Shown: one piece after another, positions 49,863 through 60,371 of the stretch
Layout: the number at the start of each line of letters is the position of its first letter
Numbering within the stretch: position 1 is the stretch's first letter
Assembly: GCF_000002875.2 (NCBI RefSeq)
Contig: NC_009419.2
Span: 304,433 to 368,432, forward strand
Source of the DNA: Leishmania infantum JPCM5
Taxonomy: Eukaryota > Euglenozoa > Kinetoplastea > Trypanosomatida > Trypanosomatidae
Length of the DNA stretch: 64,000 nt
Reading direction: 5' to 3'
Program-made: the position numbers and the translations under genes
Notes under the pieces: model-generated
The model's database searches: none
What the model saw: the letters and a program-made list of their open reading frames with translations, nothing else
What the model was told of the DNA's origin: nothing

Positions 49863-52800
49863 ATGTCGAACGCGGCAAGCTCATCAGGTGAGTCGGCAGA
49901 GCCGGCGTACCCTCATCAAACACCTGTAATATGCATCAGAGCAAATGGCCAGACAAGTCACACAGCCAACAGTTTCAAGTCGGAGCAGATGCCGCTCCCG
50001 ATGGTGACTCCGAGATCAGAGGCCCCGTGTGTGGCGAGTCCGTCGCCATCCGCGCACAGTAGCACGGTGAATGCCCTCGCTGCTACCACTGCCGGATCCC
50101 ATAATCCGCCGAGCACCCATGGTGGAGCAGTGAACCAGAGTGCATCCTGCGCTCGGCCTCTTAGCTCCACTCCTTCTGCGTTGGCGCCTGTGACACCTCC
50201 AACGGCATTATTGGAGGCGGAAGGCGCTCATAGTCCTGCGACGGCACCCGCGACGCAAGCAGCTACGGCGCAGTCGCCGACAACTTGGGGCAAGAATGCG
50301 TGTACGGCAGTGCCTGCCGCGCTGCAGCTCTATCTCGATCCCACAGCTGTGGCGACGGTACGCAACGACCTTTCCGCGGCCGCGGCTGCGCCGCGGAACG
50401 GCGCCTTGAACCTGGTTACCGACTACCTCAGCACCAGCTCGCCATCTTCAGGCCTCAGTCCAGGAAACAACTCGTCTCCACATCGCCTGCTGCCGACGGG
50501 GTTTTCGGTGCATGTGGGTGAGGCTCCAACCGGTGCGGAGGAGATCACTGGCGTCGCGGCGGGCAAACAGAGCGCCGTTAGTGAGCCGCTACTCAGTTCC
50601 GCTGCACGGCTGCAGACGCCCCCGCATGATAGCGACCCCCTCGCTCTCCAAGGCCCGTGCAGACCTGCTCATGAGGTGGCGAGCGCGCAAGTGCGCCCCT
50701 CCTCGTCAGCACGCGACAACGAGCCGCAGATACCCTCACAGGAAGACCCCACTTCTACGCTGTCGGCCACGGAACACGAGGCCAGCTACACCTCCGGCTT
50801 GGCAAGTCGCATGCGGGCGGTGGATACAGCCACTGCTGAAGGCGGAGATGTCATGGGCTCGTTTCGCGTCACCGCGGAGGCGGTCAAGGACTCGCCAGAA
50901 ATGCCCAGGCTCCACACGCGGATGCACACTGAGCAGCAAGGGCCCGGCACAAGGGAGGGTCGCCTGAACGACGCAATCAGCGGCGCGGTGCTCGGCAAAG
51001 ATGTCATGAATGCGAACCCTCACACTATCGACTTTTCCGTCAGTGGTGTCGGGGGTGGTGGCAACAACGGCAACACCGTGAACGGCGCCTCGATGACACT
51101 CGACCGAAGCATCAGCAGTCACTTCTCCGCCCCCAGGGGCCACGGCACGGGGCCCTCGACCTCCCCACCGCACCTCGCAGGCGACGAGGATAAATGCAAA
51201 CTTGCCGCGGCCTGCTGTCGCAGTGGCTGGGCTGCTCCGCGGCAAAGCAGCAGCGCCTTCTTCAACTGCACCTCTTCCCCCGCAGGAGCTGCAGCCGAGC
51301 CCGTCAACACACCGACTCGAATAACGACCAGCAGTACCGGCGCAGCGGCTGTCGATAACCTGAGAGAGTCACCCTCGCGCCGGCAGCATAACGAAAGCCT
51401 CGAGGGCACCTTTGAAGCCCTTTTCAGCACCTTGAGTACAACCCTCTCCACAGCCAACGCCACTCCCGGCGACGTCGGCCCTGTGTCGCTGCAAGAGGCA
51501 CAGCGGGCCCCGGCGGGCCAGCAGATGAAGCAACCGCTCCTGCAGGCACTGGGACTCAGCTCCTGCGACAGCAGCGGCGGCGGCGCTATCACGAGTACGC
51601 AGAGCAAGCGACAGGCCGCCGAAAGTGACGCAGCCACCACTCTCTCCATAGCGTCAAGTGGCGCTGCAGCAACCATGTCCTCCGGCGTCGCTCGGCCTCA
51701 TTCGCCCATGCTAGACCTCAACAACAGTATGGGTGCTCGACCCCCGCCGGCATCAACCGCCGCTCGCGATACCTGTGAAGCGGGAGGCAAAGGGAATAGT
51801 GGCGAGGGACTTGAGCAGACTACCGGCACCGGAACCGAAGACAGGTTGCAGATGCAGTTCAGCAGGGACTGCAGTGCGCCGGACCCGTGCAAATCCGCGA
51901 TTCTGACGCCGTTCCCGCTTCAGCTCATCGACGCAACGAATCACAACGCCTTGGAGAACCTCACCGGTCCTCCCGACGGAGACAGAGCTGCCGGCGGCGT
52001 GGGGTCGCCGACCGCTCGTCTCAACCCCGTCGCGGGCGACCACGCCAACTTTCGCAGCAGCAGCAGTGGTCTCTTGCCTTTGCTCGAAAAGTCAAGCGTG
52101 GAAAAAGGCGAGAAGGACTTCAGGCGAGCGAGTGCGGCAGCGACGGGGCACGACGCTGGGGTCGATGCCTCGAGGGGCGCCGGCCTTGTCAACAGCCGGC
52201 GCGTCGGCAGTCTCGCTGCACGGAGTGATGTGCAGCCCTCTCCTGCTGCTGGGGTGCTGAAGGACAAAACTTTCACGGCGCACCGCCTCTCCGGCACCTC
52301 CGCTCCCGGCACCCTGGCCGTGCCGCCGTCGTTCAACACCGCTCCAGAGCAAGACTCGGGATTTCGCTCCTTCCCCCACCCACAGTCGCCGGGCTACAGC
52401 GCGACTGGCTCAAACGACGAAAATGGGAAGTCTGTGCACGGTGCCGCTGCAGCAACGCATACACCCGGCGCTCATGCGACAGTCACTGCCGTGCGACCTC
52501 AGCCAATACGGAGCATGAAGTACGGCGAGGCTCACGATCCGCTAATGGAGGCGTACTCCATAGACTCCCTTCTTCGCAAGGAAACCTCCGGCAGCACGGC
52601 CGCCGCCGGCGCTGGCGGTGGTGCCGGTAGTAGAAACGGCAGCGGAAGCGGCGTCTTTTGCTCCTCGTTGCCGCTTTCCGCGCAGCGGCAGACATACGGG
52701 GACGCGGTGACTTTGGCACCCGCCGCCAACTCCGCCACCCGTCCGCCCCTCAGCGAGTCTGATGTGCACAAAAAAGGCGACGCTCGTGCCGGGCTTGCCC

Positions 52801-54845
52801 GGCGCCCTGACACCGTCACCGCAAACGGCAATTTGTCAGGCTCCACCTCATCTCGCACGTTTTCCGATGGGTTGCTGGCGAACCCCACCGTGACGACCGT
52901 GGCGAATGGTAGCTGGTCGATTCTCGGCGGCGCAGAGCAGCAGCCGCAGCGGCCCTGTCCGGCCGTGATGGACGGAGCGGTGGCCGAGGACGACGACATG
53001 TGGGGCGAGCCGATATCATCTGCGCCGGCACCCGCAGCGCCGTCACCAGTCGAGGCGACTGTGAGGGCACCAGCGCGCCACGTCACCTTCGCCTCCCCGG
53101 CCACGACGCACTTTGTGGAGTCGCTTCCGTCGCCGTGGGTAGACAGCGACTACTTCTTCTCGCCCGACTATGCTCACATGGAATACAAAGACGGCGAGGA
53201 GGGAGGCCCGTCAGATCAGCAGCAGCAGCAGCAGCAGGTCGCCGATGTGCCCATAGTGGATGAAGAGGAGGCGGAGGTGCTGCGAAGCGTTCTTCGCTTC
53301 CGCTTTCGGCACAGAAACGCACGCGCGCAGGCGTCATCGCCGCTGTCTGGCGTCGCGGTGCATCTGCGAGCCCCTGTTTGGGAGGCCTGGTCACGTGGTA
53401 GCGACAGCATGCGGAGCAAGACGAGTGGGGTGAGCACTGGCGAGGACGCGCGTACGGAGTCGTGCGCGACGCACGCTCGGCAGCAGGTGGAAGCCGTCGT
53501 GCCAATGCCCTCCCATGGGAGTGGAGAGGAAGGGGAGGCACACCACGCCGCCGCGGAAAGGGCGCAACGCGTCTTCTTCACAAAGGAGCGGTTGGCGTCT
53601 CGTGCAGCGCTGATGCAGTCTCGGCGTGCTGGTGTGCAAGCTGCAGGCAGCACCAACGACGCCAATGCGGTGGCTATCGGCGGCAGTGGCGGCGACAGCG
53701 GCCCCGCGCTCCGCATCCATCTCAATCCCCCCTCGGCTGCTGCCGCCAACACCATTTCGCTCGCTCTGCCTGATTTCGCTGCACCGGTCACGTCTACCTC
53801 AGGTGCAACTTGGCACAACAGCAAGGTGGCTCAGACGCGATCCCCGCCCACGTCTGATGGCAACAAAGACGCTGCCAGGGGTGCCGACGACGACGACGGC
53901 TTTGGTGGGTCGGTCCAGCAGCAGAAGCACGCGGCCCCGGCTCGACCATCGGCAGAAACGGCGGCATCACCAATCGCCTCCCAGCCACTGACGAGGGAGT
54001 CGTGCGCACAGCTTCTTGCTTCCCTTGAGAAAGGAAGTGCTCCTGTGACGCAATCGACCGCGTCATTTGCAATTGATACGGAGCGCGTCTTGGATGTTCT
54101 ACGCGACATCTTCGGTGACACAGCTGCCGTGTCCGATTCGCTGCACGGCGAACCTCTTTCACCAGCTGCGCCACCGGTGCCGATCTCGGCGGATGGCGCG
54201 TCGCCAGTCGATCTCTTGGTCTCTGGCGAGTCGCTATCCAGCGTGGAGCGCGTCTTGGAGGCGTTGTCTTTCACTTCCCTCACGAGCCGCGCGTCCGGGG
54301 CCACTCTGGCCAGCAGCTGTGCAATGGAAGCATCGGTGTCCTTCGGCCCGTACTCGGGCGGACAGTCCTTTTCTGCCAGCGCTGGTACCGCCACTGCGGT
54401 GCTAAATGACGGATACGTTGTACCATGGCGCACGCACGCGGCGGCAGCTGGTGTCGCACATCTAACTGGAGCGTCTGCATCGACAGACGGCAAGGGTCCG
54501 GTGCAGGCGGTGGACAGCACCGCCGCAGGTGCATCGGCGGAGATGGCGGCACCGCAGGAAGGCAATTTCAAAGACGGCGCGGATGCGAGTGTGCATCTGA
54601 CACGACAACGGCTCTTCCCCTTGATCGCGCACGACGCGAACCCTCGCCGTGGAGGCACCGCAGCGTTGTCCGTGGCGTCGTTTCTGGGAACTCGACGGCT
54701 CCCAGGCGCTCCCACCGCAGTGCAGTGGACCGAGAGGGACGTCCTCGTGGCGGTCCTGCAGGAACAACGCCGTATGGCACTAGAGTATGGCGGTGTCCCG
54801 GAGACGGAGCGTCTGGAAGATGTGCTGAGAGCGGCGTGCTCGTGA
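49863..54845 (+). CDS. Very large low-complexity hypothetical protein (1660 aa)
   Basis: The frame opens at 49659, but its first part translates a T/C tract and a GT run (FLCVSVCVCVCVFFSV), so the ATG at 49863 (MSNAASSSGESAEPAYP) is preferred. The product is mostly Ser, Ala, Thr, Gly and Pro with scattered acidic and basic residues. More ordered blocks occur near residues 880-895 (YGEAHDPLMEAYSIDSLLRK), near 1070-1100 (RHVTFASPATTHFVESLPSPWVDSDYFF, then YAHMEYKDGEE) and at the C-terminus (ERDVLVAVLQEQRRMALEYG, ETERLEDVLRAACS). A Gln8 run lies at about residue 1119. The HVTFASPATTHFVES piece resembles an RVxF-type PP1-docking site, a weak clue only. No catalytic motif, membrane segment or recognised family. 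Confidence 0.8.
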   Translation: MSNAASSSGESAEPAYPHQTPVICIRANGQTSHTANSFKSEQMPLPMVTPRSEAPCVASPSPSAHSSTVNALAATTAGSHNPPSTHGGAVNQSASCARPLSSTPSALAPVTPPTALLEAEGAHSPATAPATQAATAQSPTTWGKNACTAVPAALQLYLDPTAVATVRNDLSAAAAAPRNGALNLVTDYLSTSSPSSGLSPGNNSSPHRLLPTGFSVHVGEAPTGAEEITGVAAGKQSAVSEPLLSSAARLQTPPHDSDPLALQGPCRPAHEVASAQVRPSSSARDNEPQIPSQEDPTSTLSATEHEASYTSGLASRMRAVDTATAEGGDVMGSFRVTAEAVKDSPEMPRLHTRMHTEQQGPGTREGRLNDAISGAVLGKDVMNANPHTIDFSVSGVGGGGNNGNTVNGASMTLDRSISSHFSAPRGHGTGPSTSPPHLAGDEDKCKLAAACCRSGWAAPRQSSSAFFNCTSSPAGAAAEPVNTPTRITTSSTGAAAVDNLRESPSRRQHNESLEGTFEALFSTLSTTLSTANATPGDVGPVSLQEAQRAPAGQQMKQPLLQALGLSSCDSSGGGAITSTQSKRQAAESDAATTLSIASSGAAATMSSGVARPHSPMLDLNNSMGARPPPASTAARDTCEAGGKGNSGEGLEQTTGTGTEDRLQMQFSRDCSAPDPCKSAILTPFPLQLIDATNHNALENLTGPPDGDRAAGGVGSPTARLNPVAGDHANFRSSSSGLLPLLEKSSVEKGEKDFRRASAAATGHDAGVDASRGAGLVNSRRVGSLAARSDVQPSPAAGVLKDKTFTAHRLSGTSAPGTLAVPPSFNTAPEQDSGFRSFPHPQSPGYSATGSNDENGKSVHGAAAATHTPGAHATVTAVRPQPIRSMKYGEAHDPLMEAYSIDSLLRKETSGSTAAAGAGGGAGSRNGSGSGVFCSSLPLSAQRQTYGDAVTLAPAANSATRPPLSESDVHKKGDARAGLARRPDTVTANGNLSGSTSSRTFSDGLLANPTVTTVANGSWSILGGAEQQPQRPCPAVMDGAVAEDDDMWGEPISSAPAPAAPSPVEATVRAPARHVTFASPATTHFVESLPSPWVDSDYFFSPDYAHMEYKDGEEGGPSDQQQQQQQVADVPIVDEEEAEVLRSVLRFRFRHRNARAQASSPLSGVAVHLRAPVWEAWSRGSDSMRSKTSGVSTGEDARTESCATHARQQVEAVVPMPSHGSGEEGEAHHAAAERAQRVFFTKERLASRAALMQSRRAGVQAAGSTNDANAVAIGGSGGDSGPALRIHLNPPSAAAANTISLALPDFAAPVTSTSGATWHNSKVAQTRSPPTSDGNKDAARGADDDDGFGGSVQQQKHAAPARPSAETAASPIASQPLTRESCAQLLASLEKGSAPVTQSTASFAIDTERVLDVLRDIFGDTAAVSDSLHGEPLSPAAPPVPISADGASPVDLLVSGESLSSVERVLEALSFTSLTSRASGATLASSCAMEASVSFGPYSGGQSFSASAGTATAVLNDGYVVPWRTHAAAAGVAHLTGASASTDGKGPVQAVDSTAAGASAEMAAPQEGNFKDGADASVHLTRQRLFPLIAHDANPRRGGTAALSVASFLGTRRLPGAPTAVQWTERDVLVAVLQEQRRMALEYGGVPETERLEDVLRAACS

Positions 54846-55476
54846 TGCACGCAGCGCGTCGTCGTTGCGCTGTCGGTTGTCGTTTTCGTGAGCGCGCATC
54901 TGCTTTCCTTGAATGACTTCCACAAGTAAGGCAAGGCAATAAAAGAATACATACAGAAGAGCGGAACCAAGGCACGTGCTGGTGACTCTCCCCTCGCCAC
55001 TTGAGCGACAACACTGTGTGTGGGTGGTGAGCTAGCGTGAGCAACATCTAGCTCGTCTCTCTCGTTACGTGGCTACATTCCAGGGGGAACTTGTGCGTGT
55101 ATTGCTGTTTATTAGCCTTCCAGCAGGATGGCAGGCGCCCCCCCCACACACACACACATTCCCTTTCGCCACCGGCCTTCCACTTCCCACTTATCCTTCA
55201 CGCCGCCGCCGGTGGTGCGGTGACGGCGTGTGTGTGGAAGGGGGGAGGTCGTCGCACAAGCTTCGCTGCATCGTCACCACTAAGACGCTGCATGAGCCTG
55301 CCTGCGCAAACTCCGCAGTCATCACTCTGCTCCCTCTCTCATCCTTTATAGCCTTCTACTGCTCCCTCCCCTACAGCCACGCTATTCCACTCCACCCCAC
55401 CCCACCCCCCGAAACAATTCTAACACACCTTGCACCCCCCTCTAAGCTTCTCTCTTCCTCCATCCACCAAGCAAAG
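54846..55476 (+). other. Intergenic region upstream of aspartate aminotransferase
   Basis: A 631-nt spacer with several C-rich tracts. Pyrimidines at 55326-55347 followed by AG at 55350-55351 form one acceptor candidate; the AG at 55470-55471 after CTCTCTTCCTCCATCCACC is another, leaving only about 6 nt of leader. Confidence 0.5.
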
Positions 55477-56715
55477 ATGTCCACGCAGGCGGCCATGACC
55501 ACGACGGAGCGCTGGCAGAAGATTCAGGGACAAGCTCCCGATGTCATCTTCGATCTCGCAAAACGCGCCGCCGCTGCCAAGGGCCCCAAGGCCAACCTCG
55601 TCATTGGTGCCTACCGCGACGAGCAGGGCCGTCCCTACCCGCTACGCGTGGTCCGCAAGGCTGAACGGCTTCTTTTGGACATGAATCTCGACTACGAGTA
55701 CCTACCCATCTCGGGCTACCAGCCCTTCATCGATGAGGCGGTAAAGATGATCTACGGCGATACCGTCGCGCTGGAGAACCTGGTTGCGGTGCAGACGCTG
55801 AGCGGGACCGGTGCTGTCTCTCTCGGCGCAAAGCTGCTGACTCGCGTCTTCGACGCTGAGAAGACGCCCATCTACCTTTCCGACCCCACGTGGCCCAACC
55901 ACTACGGCATCGTGAAGGCTGCTGGCTGGAAGAACATCTGCACCTACGCCTACTACGACCCCAAGACGGTCAGCCTGGATTTCGAGGGCATGAAGAAGGA
56001 CATTCTAGCGGCGCCGGACGGCTCCGTGTTCATTCTGCACCAGTGCGCGCACAACCCCACCGGCGTGGACCCGTCGCAGGAGCAGTGGGACGAGATCGCG
56101 TCACTGATGCTGGCCAAGCGCCATCAGGTGTTCTTCGACTCCGCCTACCAGGGCTACGCGAGCGGCAGCCTCGACACGGACGCGTATGCTGCCCGCCTGT
56201 TTGCCCGCCGCGGCATCGAGGTACTGCTGGCGCAGTCCTTCTCCAAGAACATGGGCTTGTACAGCGAGCGTGCAGGCACGCTGTCGCTGCTCCTCAAGTA
56301 CAAGACGAAGCGCGCGGATGTGAAGAGCGTGATGGATTCGCTGATCCGTGAGGAGTACACGTGCCCCCCGGCCCACGGTGCCCGCTTAGCCCACCTCATC
56401 CTGAGCAACAACGAGCTGCGAAAGGAGTGGGAGGCAGAGCTATCGGCCATGGCGGAGCGCATCCGTACGATGCGCCGCACCGTGTACGACGAGCTGCTGC
56501 GCCTGCAGACGCCCGGGAGCTGGGAGCACGTCATCAACCAGATTGGCATGTTCTCCTTCCTCGGGCTGTCGAAGGCGCAGTGCGAATACTGCCAAAATCA
56601 CAACATCTTCATCACGTTGTCGGGTCGCGCTAACATGGCAGGTCTGACGCATGAGACGGCGCTGATGCTGGCACAGACGATCAACGATGCTGTGCGCAAT
56701 GTGGATCGCGAGTGA
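55477..56715 (+). CDS. ASAT: Aspartate aminotransferase (PLP-dependent, class I)
   Basis: The 412-residue product is a class I aminotransferase that interconverts aspartate + 2-oxoglutarate and oxaloacetate + glutamate. Motifs in order are NLVIGAYRDEQGRPYPL, LSGTGAVSLGA (phosphate-binding), YLSDPTWPNHYGI, HQCAHNPTGVDPS, the cofactor-contacting FFDSAYQGYASG, the PLP lysine in QSFSKNMGLYSER (Lys257), and the substrate-binding arginine in SGRANMAGLTHE near 386. The length matches cytosolic enzymes. No presequence is evident: MSTQAAMTTTERWQKIQ leads straight into the fold, so a cytosolic location is likely. ATG 55477 was chosen because the upstream open frame reads leader sequence. The 3' side carries both a hairpin repeat (copy C) and a SIDER2-like copy, so its mRNA stability may be regulated there. 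Confidence 0.97.
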   Translation: MSTQAAMTTTERWQKIQGQAPDVIFDLAKRAAAAKGPKANLVIGAYRDEQGRPYPLRVVRKAERLLLDMNLDYEYLPISGYQPFIDEAVKMIYGDTVALENLVAVQTLSGTGAVSLGAKLLTRVFDAEKTPIYLSDPTWPNHYGIVKAAGWKNICTYAYYDPKTVSLDFEGMKKDILAAPDGSVFILHQCAHNPTGVDPSQEQWDEIASLMLAKRHQVFFDSAYQGYASGSLDTDAYAARLFARRGIEVLLAQSFSKNMGLYSERAGTLSLLLKYKTKRADVKSVMDSLIREEYTCPPAHGARLAHLILSNNELRKEWEAELSAMAERIRTMRRTVYDELLRLQTPGSWEHVINQIGMFSFLGLSKAQCEYCQNHNIFITLSGRANMAGLTHETALMLAQTINDAVRNVDRE

Positions 56716-58496
56716 TGGGGTTACGGACGGCGCTCGCGCTCGGCATCGTGTGCCGAACACGGAAGCGAAACGCCTCGTAGCATACTAATGGTAAAAGAAG
56801 GTTTTAGAAGGCAATGGACGCATGGAAAGATAGAACTAGAAGGCGCGAGGATAGGTGGACGCCGCATGTACCAAAGAGCCACCGCAGCGTCAGCAGTCTT
56901 GCCTATCATGCCCCGAAGCTTCTGTCTCTCTCTCTCTCTCTTGCATGTATGTATATATGTTTCGTAATACCCCTTCTCATACGTTTTTTGCGTTGCTTCT
57001 TTTCGCTTTCTCATCTTCCTTTCTGTTTGTGTGTAGGTATGTCTGTTCGGTTTTGTTGTTGCCTTCCAGACGCTGCGGCTGATGCGTGTGGCGCTGTTTC
57101 GTTGAGGCGGGAGGGAATTGTATGTAAGCAATCAATGAGGACGCAGTGTAGAGGAAAGGTTCGGCGCCGCCCTCCATCCACCCATCCCCTATCTCACACC
57201 GCAGCGTGTACAGTAGGCACTCGCGCATGAAGCGCGCTTTCCTTCTCTGGCCATGTCTCTCTCTCCTCCTCCTCCTCCTCCTCCTCCTCTCCCCTCTCTG
57301 GCCTAATTGTACTTGTCGACGTTTTTTTGATGCATTCTGCGGTGATGTTGACAGTTGTATACGTTCATGTGTGTAGGTCTCTCCAGATAGGGATGAGCGG
57401 CTTGTGCTTGTTCTGTTTGTTCACGTGCGTGTAAGCCCTTATATCCCCCCCCTCACTCTCTCTCCATTTTTCCCTCCTTCCCTCTCTCTGCCTCTCCCTT
57501 CCCACATTGTTTTCTCTGTTCGCTTGAAAATAAAAGAAGTTAAAGAAGCGCTAAGAATCTTTCCATGTCCTCTTCTCTTCCCGTTTCGGTTGTCGTCGTT
57601 GTTGCCTCTCTCTCTTTAAGCTCGTTTCATGTGTGGTAGTCCGCCGCTACTGCCCCACCTCATCCACACCCACTGCTACCATCCTCAGTCGCTGTATATC
57701 TAACAATACGAAAAGTGTGTAAAGAGAAAAAAACGCGGGAGAGTAGCACAGAGGGAACGTGTGTGTCCGTGCCAGCGTCTGCATCATCTGCGTGTAGAGG
57801 AGGCGCATGGTTCTCCTTCTGTAGCAGAATGTTACTGACGATGAAGGGAGAACGCTCAGTAAGCACAGGCGGCACACACACACACACACAGGAGAGCACA
57901 GAGATGAAGTGATTATTTTTGTAGTAGCAGTGGCGTTGTGCGTGCTCCTGAGCGCCGCCATCTCGACTCTTTTTTTTCTCCGATGGGTACTGTTGTTTTC
58001 CGCTCGTTTTTTCGTCTCGGTTTTGCTCAATTCGCGAGTGCATCTATCTTCGTCTCATCGCAGTTCGGAAGGGGGAGGGCGTTGTCGGCAGCGAGGACAA
58101 AACAGTGCGGGCCAAAAGTGTAGATGCGCCCCTCGGCGAGACGGGCCGACGCTCTTCATGACGCCACGTAAAGAGAGGGTGTGACATGGCTGAGTGAGCA
58201 TCGGGTGAAAGCGCGAAGGATTGGGGGAAGGGGGTGAAAGAGAGCGTGCGCAGGAAGAACGCAGTGGCGGGGAGAAGAGATGAGGCGCAACCGTAGATGA
58301 ATTTCGCAACGGCGGTCAGTTGTTCACGTTCCTCCCTCCTTCCCTCAACTCCCTGTGTGTCACACACTTCTTCACATAACCCTCTCAGATGTTCTCCTCT
58401 CCATGGCCAACGCGTTTTCTTTCCTTCTTTTTTTTTGTGGCTTGGCCATCTCCAGTAAATTCCTGTATTTTTGTGCGCCACCAATTCCCGGACGAT

Positions 58497-58945
58497 GCCG
58501 ACCACCTCAGTGCGTGATAGCAGGACCTAGTTACACACTCTGTTGGGAAGCCAAGAGCCTGCACAGCCTGCCCACGGGTAACAGCTGCAGGCTCTTGGTG
58601 CCGGCAGGACAGGCCTGGGCGGGCGCCGTGCGGAAGAGGCTTGTGATCATGGCCACGTTTGGACCAGCTCACTACAGATCGTGTCGGCGATTCAGAAAAT
58701 TTATGTCTCCACTCCCTGTTTTTTTTTTGCTTGTGCTGCGCTGCGAAGATGTTGAGCGCAATCGTGGGCACAGCCCGCGCTGTATGCAGTAAAACTGCAG
58801 TTGGCCGTACGACGCCAAACGGTGTTGGGTGGCCCGGCTCCTTGACACAGCCGTAGCGCACCAGAGGTAGGTGAGCTGTGATTGCATGCGTATATCTTTT
58901 CACTTGCTCATGATAGAATGTCATGTTGAAATATAAGAAAAAAAG
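58497..58945 (+). repeat. Young dispersed repeat with hairpin, copy C (rearranged)
   Basis: The 5' part (GCCGACCACCTCAGTGCG at 58498 to GTGTCGGCGAT at about 58691) and the 3' part (GCTGTATGCAGTA at about 58788 to the A-rich end near 58945) match copies A and B with scattered substitutions and a short deletion (TTACACACTC for TTACTCACACTCTC). Between them about 95 nt of unrelated sequence with a run of ten Ts replaces about 37 nt of the other copies. The 13-bp hairpin is intact at 58551-58598. Confidence 0.8.
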
Positions 58946-59479
58946 TGCGCTGCCGATTGTCTTGTCCCTCTTCACCGCCTGCGCGGATCTCCCTGCGCGT
59001 GTGCCCCTGTACGAGTACCCCATCCTGGAAACTTCTCTCGGTCTTCCCAAGCCTCTTCTCCTCTCCCTGGCTTCCCCGTGCCCGACACGCCGACCCCCAC
59101 CCCACCCCTCTCCCGTCTCAATTGCTCCCGTTGTTTGCTGTGGCGATCACGGGTAACGACGGGAGGTAACGAGAACCGAGCGAGGTACGTCATTGCTCTC
59201 CTTGCATTTGGGGGTTTGATTTTCTTGTGGCGGCGCACATTTGTGCGCGCTGTCGTTTTGTTTGCCCTCTTCGCTTGGCCCCTTCCTGCCGAATCGGCTG
59301 ATGAGGCACAGATGCCGGAAGCGTGATGCCAACACCCCGAACTAGCCCGTTGAGTCCTCCTGACTCCCATGTGCAGAGCCTCCACATCACCCTATGGAAT
59401 GCAGCAGCTTGAAGAGACTCAAGGCGAAATATTGCATGCAGGCCGAGTGCAAAAGGTCTGGGAAGACCCCTTTGGCAAG

Positions 59480-59745
59480 GCAGCCGAGCCCCCCCCCCCG
59501 CGCCCGTCCGGGGTGCGCGGAGGCGACGCCCCACCCCCCCCCCTTACACCGGCCCGCGCGGCCGGAAACCGACGCCTGCGCCCGCACGCAGGGCTCTGGG
59601 CACGGCCGGCCCAAGCAGTCCGACTCGCGCCGGCAGCGAGGCACGTATCCGAGGAGGGGCGGGGTAGGACAGTGGGAGGCCTGTTGGGCGCAGGGCCCGG
59701 TTCGGCGGCAGACGATTCGCCCCAGAAGGCCACGTTATTAGCCTT
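59480..59745. other. GC-rich island of unknown origin
   Basis: This block is far richer in G and C than its surroundings, including two long C runs (about 59489-59499 and 59532-59542), CCGGCCCGCGCGGCCGG and GGGCACGGCCGGCC. It begins abruptly after the AT-richer GAAATATTGCATGCAG and ends before CACGTTATTAGCC. None of the six frames gives a recognisable protein. It could be a fragment of an old mobile element or an RNA gene, but I cannot identify it. Confidence 0.6.
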
Positions 59746-59865
59746 ATCCCTGCGAAGGTGAGTGGGCGCTGTCGTCGTGTATGCATGGGTGTGTGTGATG
59801 ACTTGTGGTAGAGAGCGTCACAGTGAACGAGAAAGTGAACATGTTTGCTACCCGCATGGCAGTGT

Positions 59866-60371
59866 AGGTCCCAGCGCGTGGTATCCAGACTCCAGTACAC
59901 CCACTCTCAGTGTGGAGGGAAAGCCACGCAGCCCCCTACCCCCTATCCCCTGCCGACGCCGAATCACTTCGGGTGGTGGCAGGATCAAATGCCCACAACA
60001 TGGTAAAGCCAGAGCGATTCATCGCTACTGATGCCGGCGGTGCGGTTCTGGGTGGCGTCGGAGAGACCTGCGACAGTGAACACGTTTGTACCATCCATGC
60101 GATGCGGAGAGTCGCATTGTGATTCGAATGCATCCCACCCGGCCCTCGCGCTGTCCAGTGGTGTGGGGCGGCTGTGAAGCAACCTGCAGAACGGAGGTGG
60201 AGAGAGTTTCAGGCAGAGGCCGTGTTCAGATAATTGATTTGGCGCATCGCTGTAACGCGTGTCTCCACCGCCGTCTCGCACCACGAGATGTACGTGTGAC
60301 AGGCCTTGTAGATGGGACTTGAGCTCACGTTTTATCGCAGAGAATGGGGGCATCGAAAAAGAAAAGGCCAT
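59866..60371 (+). repeat. SIDER2-like degenerate retroposon, copy 3
   Basis: From GTCCCAGCGCGTGGTATCCA (about 59868) to CATCGAAAAAGAAAAGG (about 60371), this copy aligns with copies 1 and 2. Shared blocks include CACCCACTCTCAGTGTGGAG, CCCCTGCCGACGCCGAATCA, GATTCATCGCTACTGATGCC, GACCTGCGACAGTGAACACG, TTGATTTGGCGCATCGCTGT and GACAGGCCTTGTAGA. It is in sense orientation between ASAT and fumarate reductase. Confidence 0.7.

Noticed and set aside
53831..55000. Long - strand ORF (389 codons) opposite the 1660-aa gene
   Set aside because: It is an antisense shadow of the Ala/Ser-rich + strand gene, running into spacer. No independent motif.
59078..59326. 82-codon ORF with a possible membrane helix
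   Set aside because: Short, no recognisable motif, and lies between a repeat and the GC-rich island. Coding status cannot be supported.
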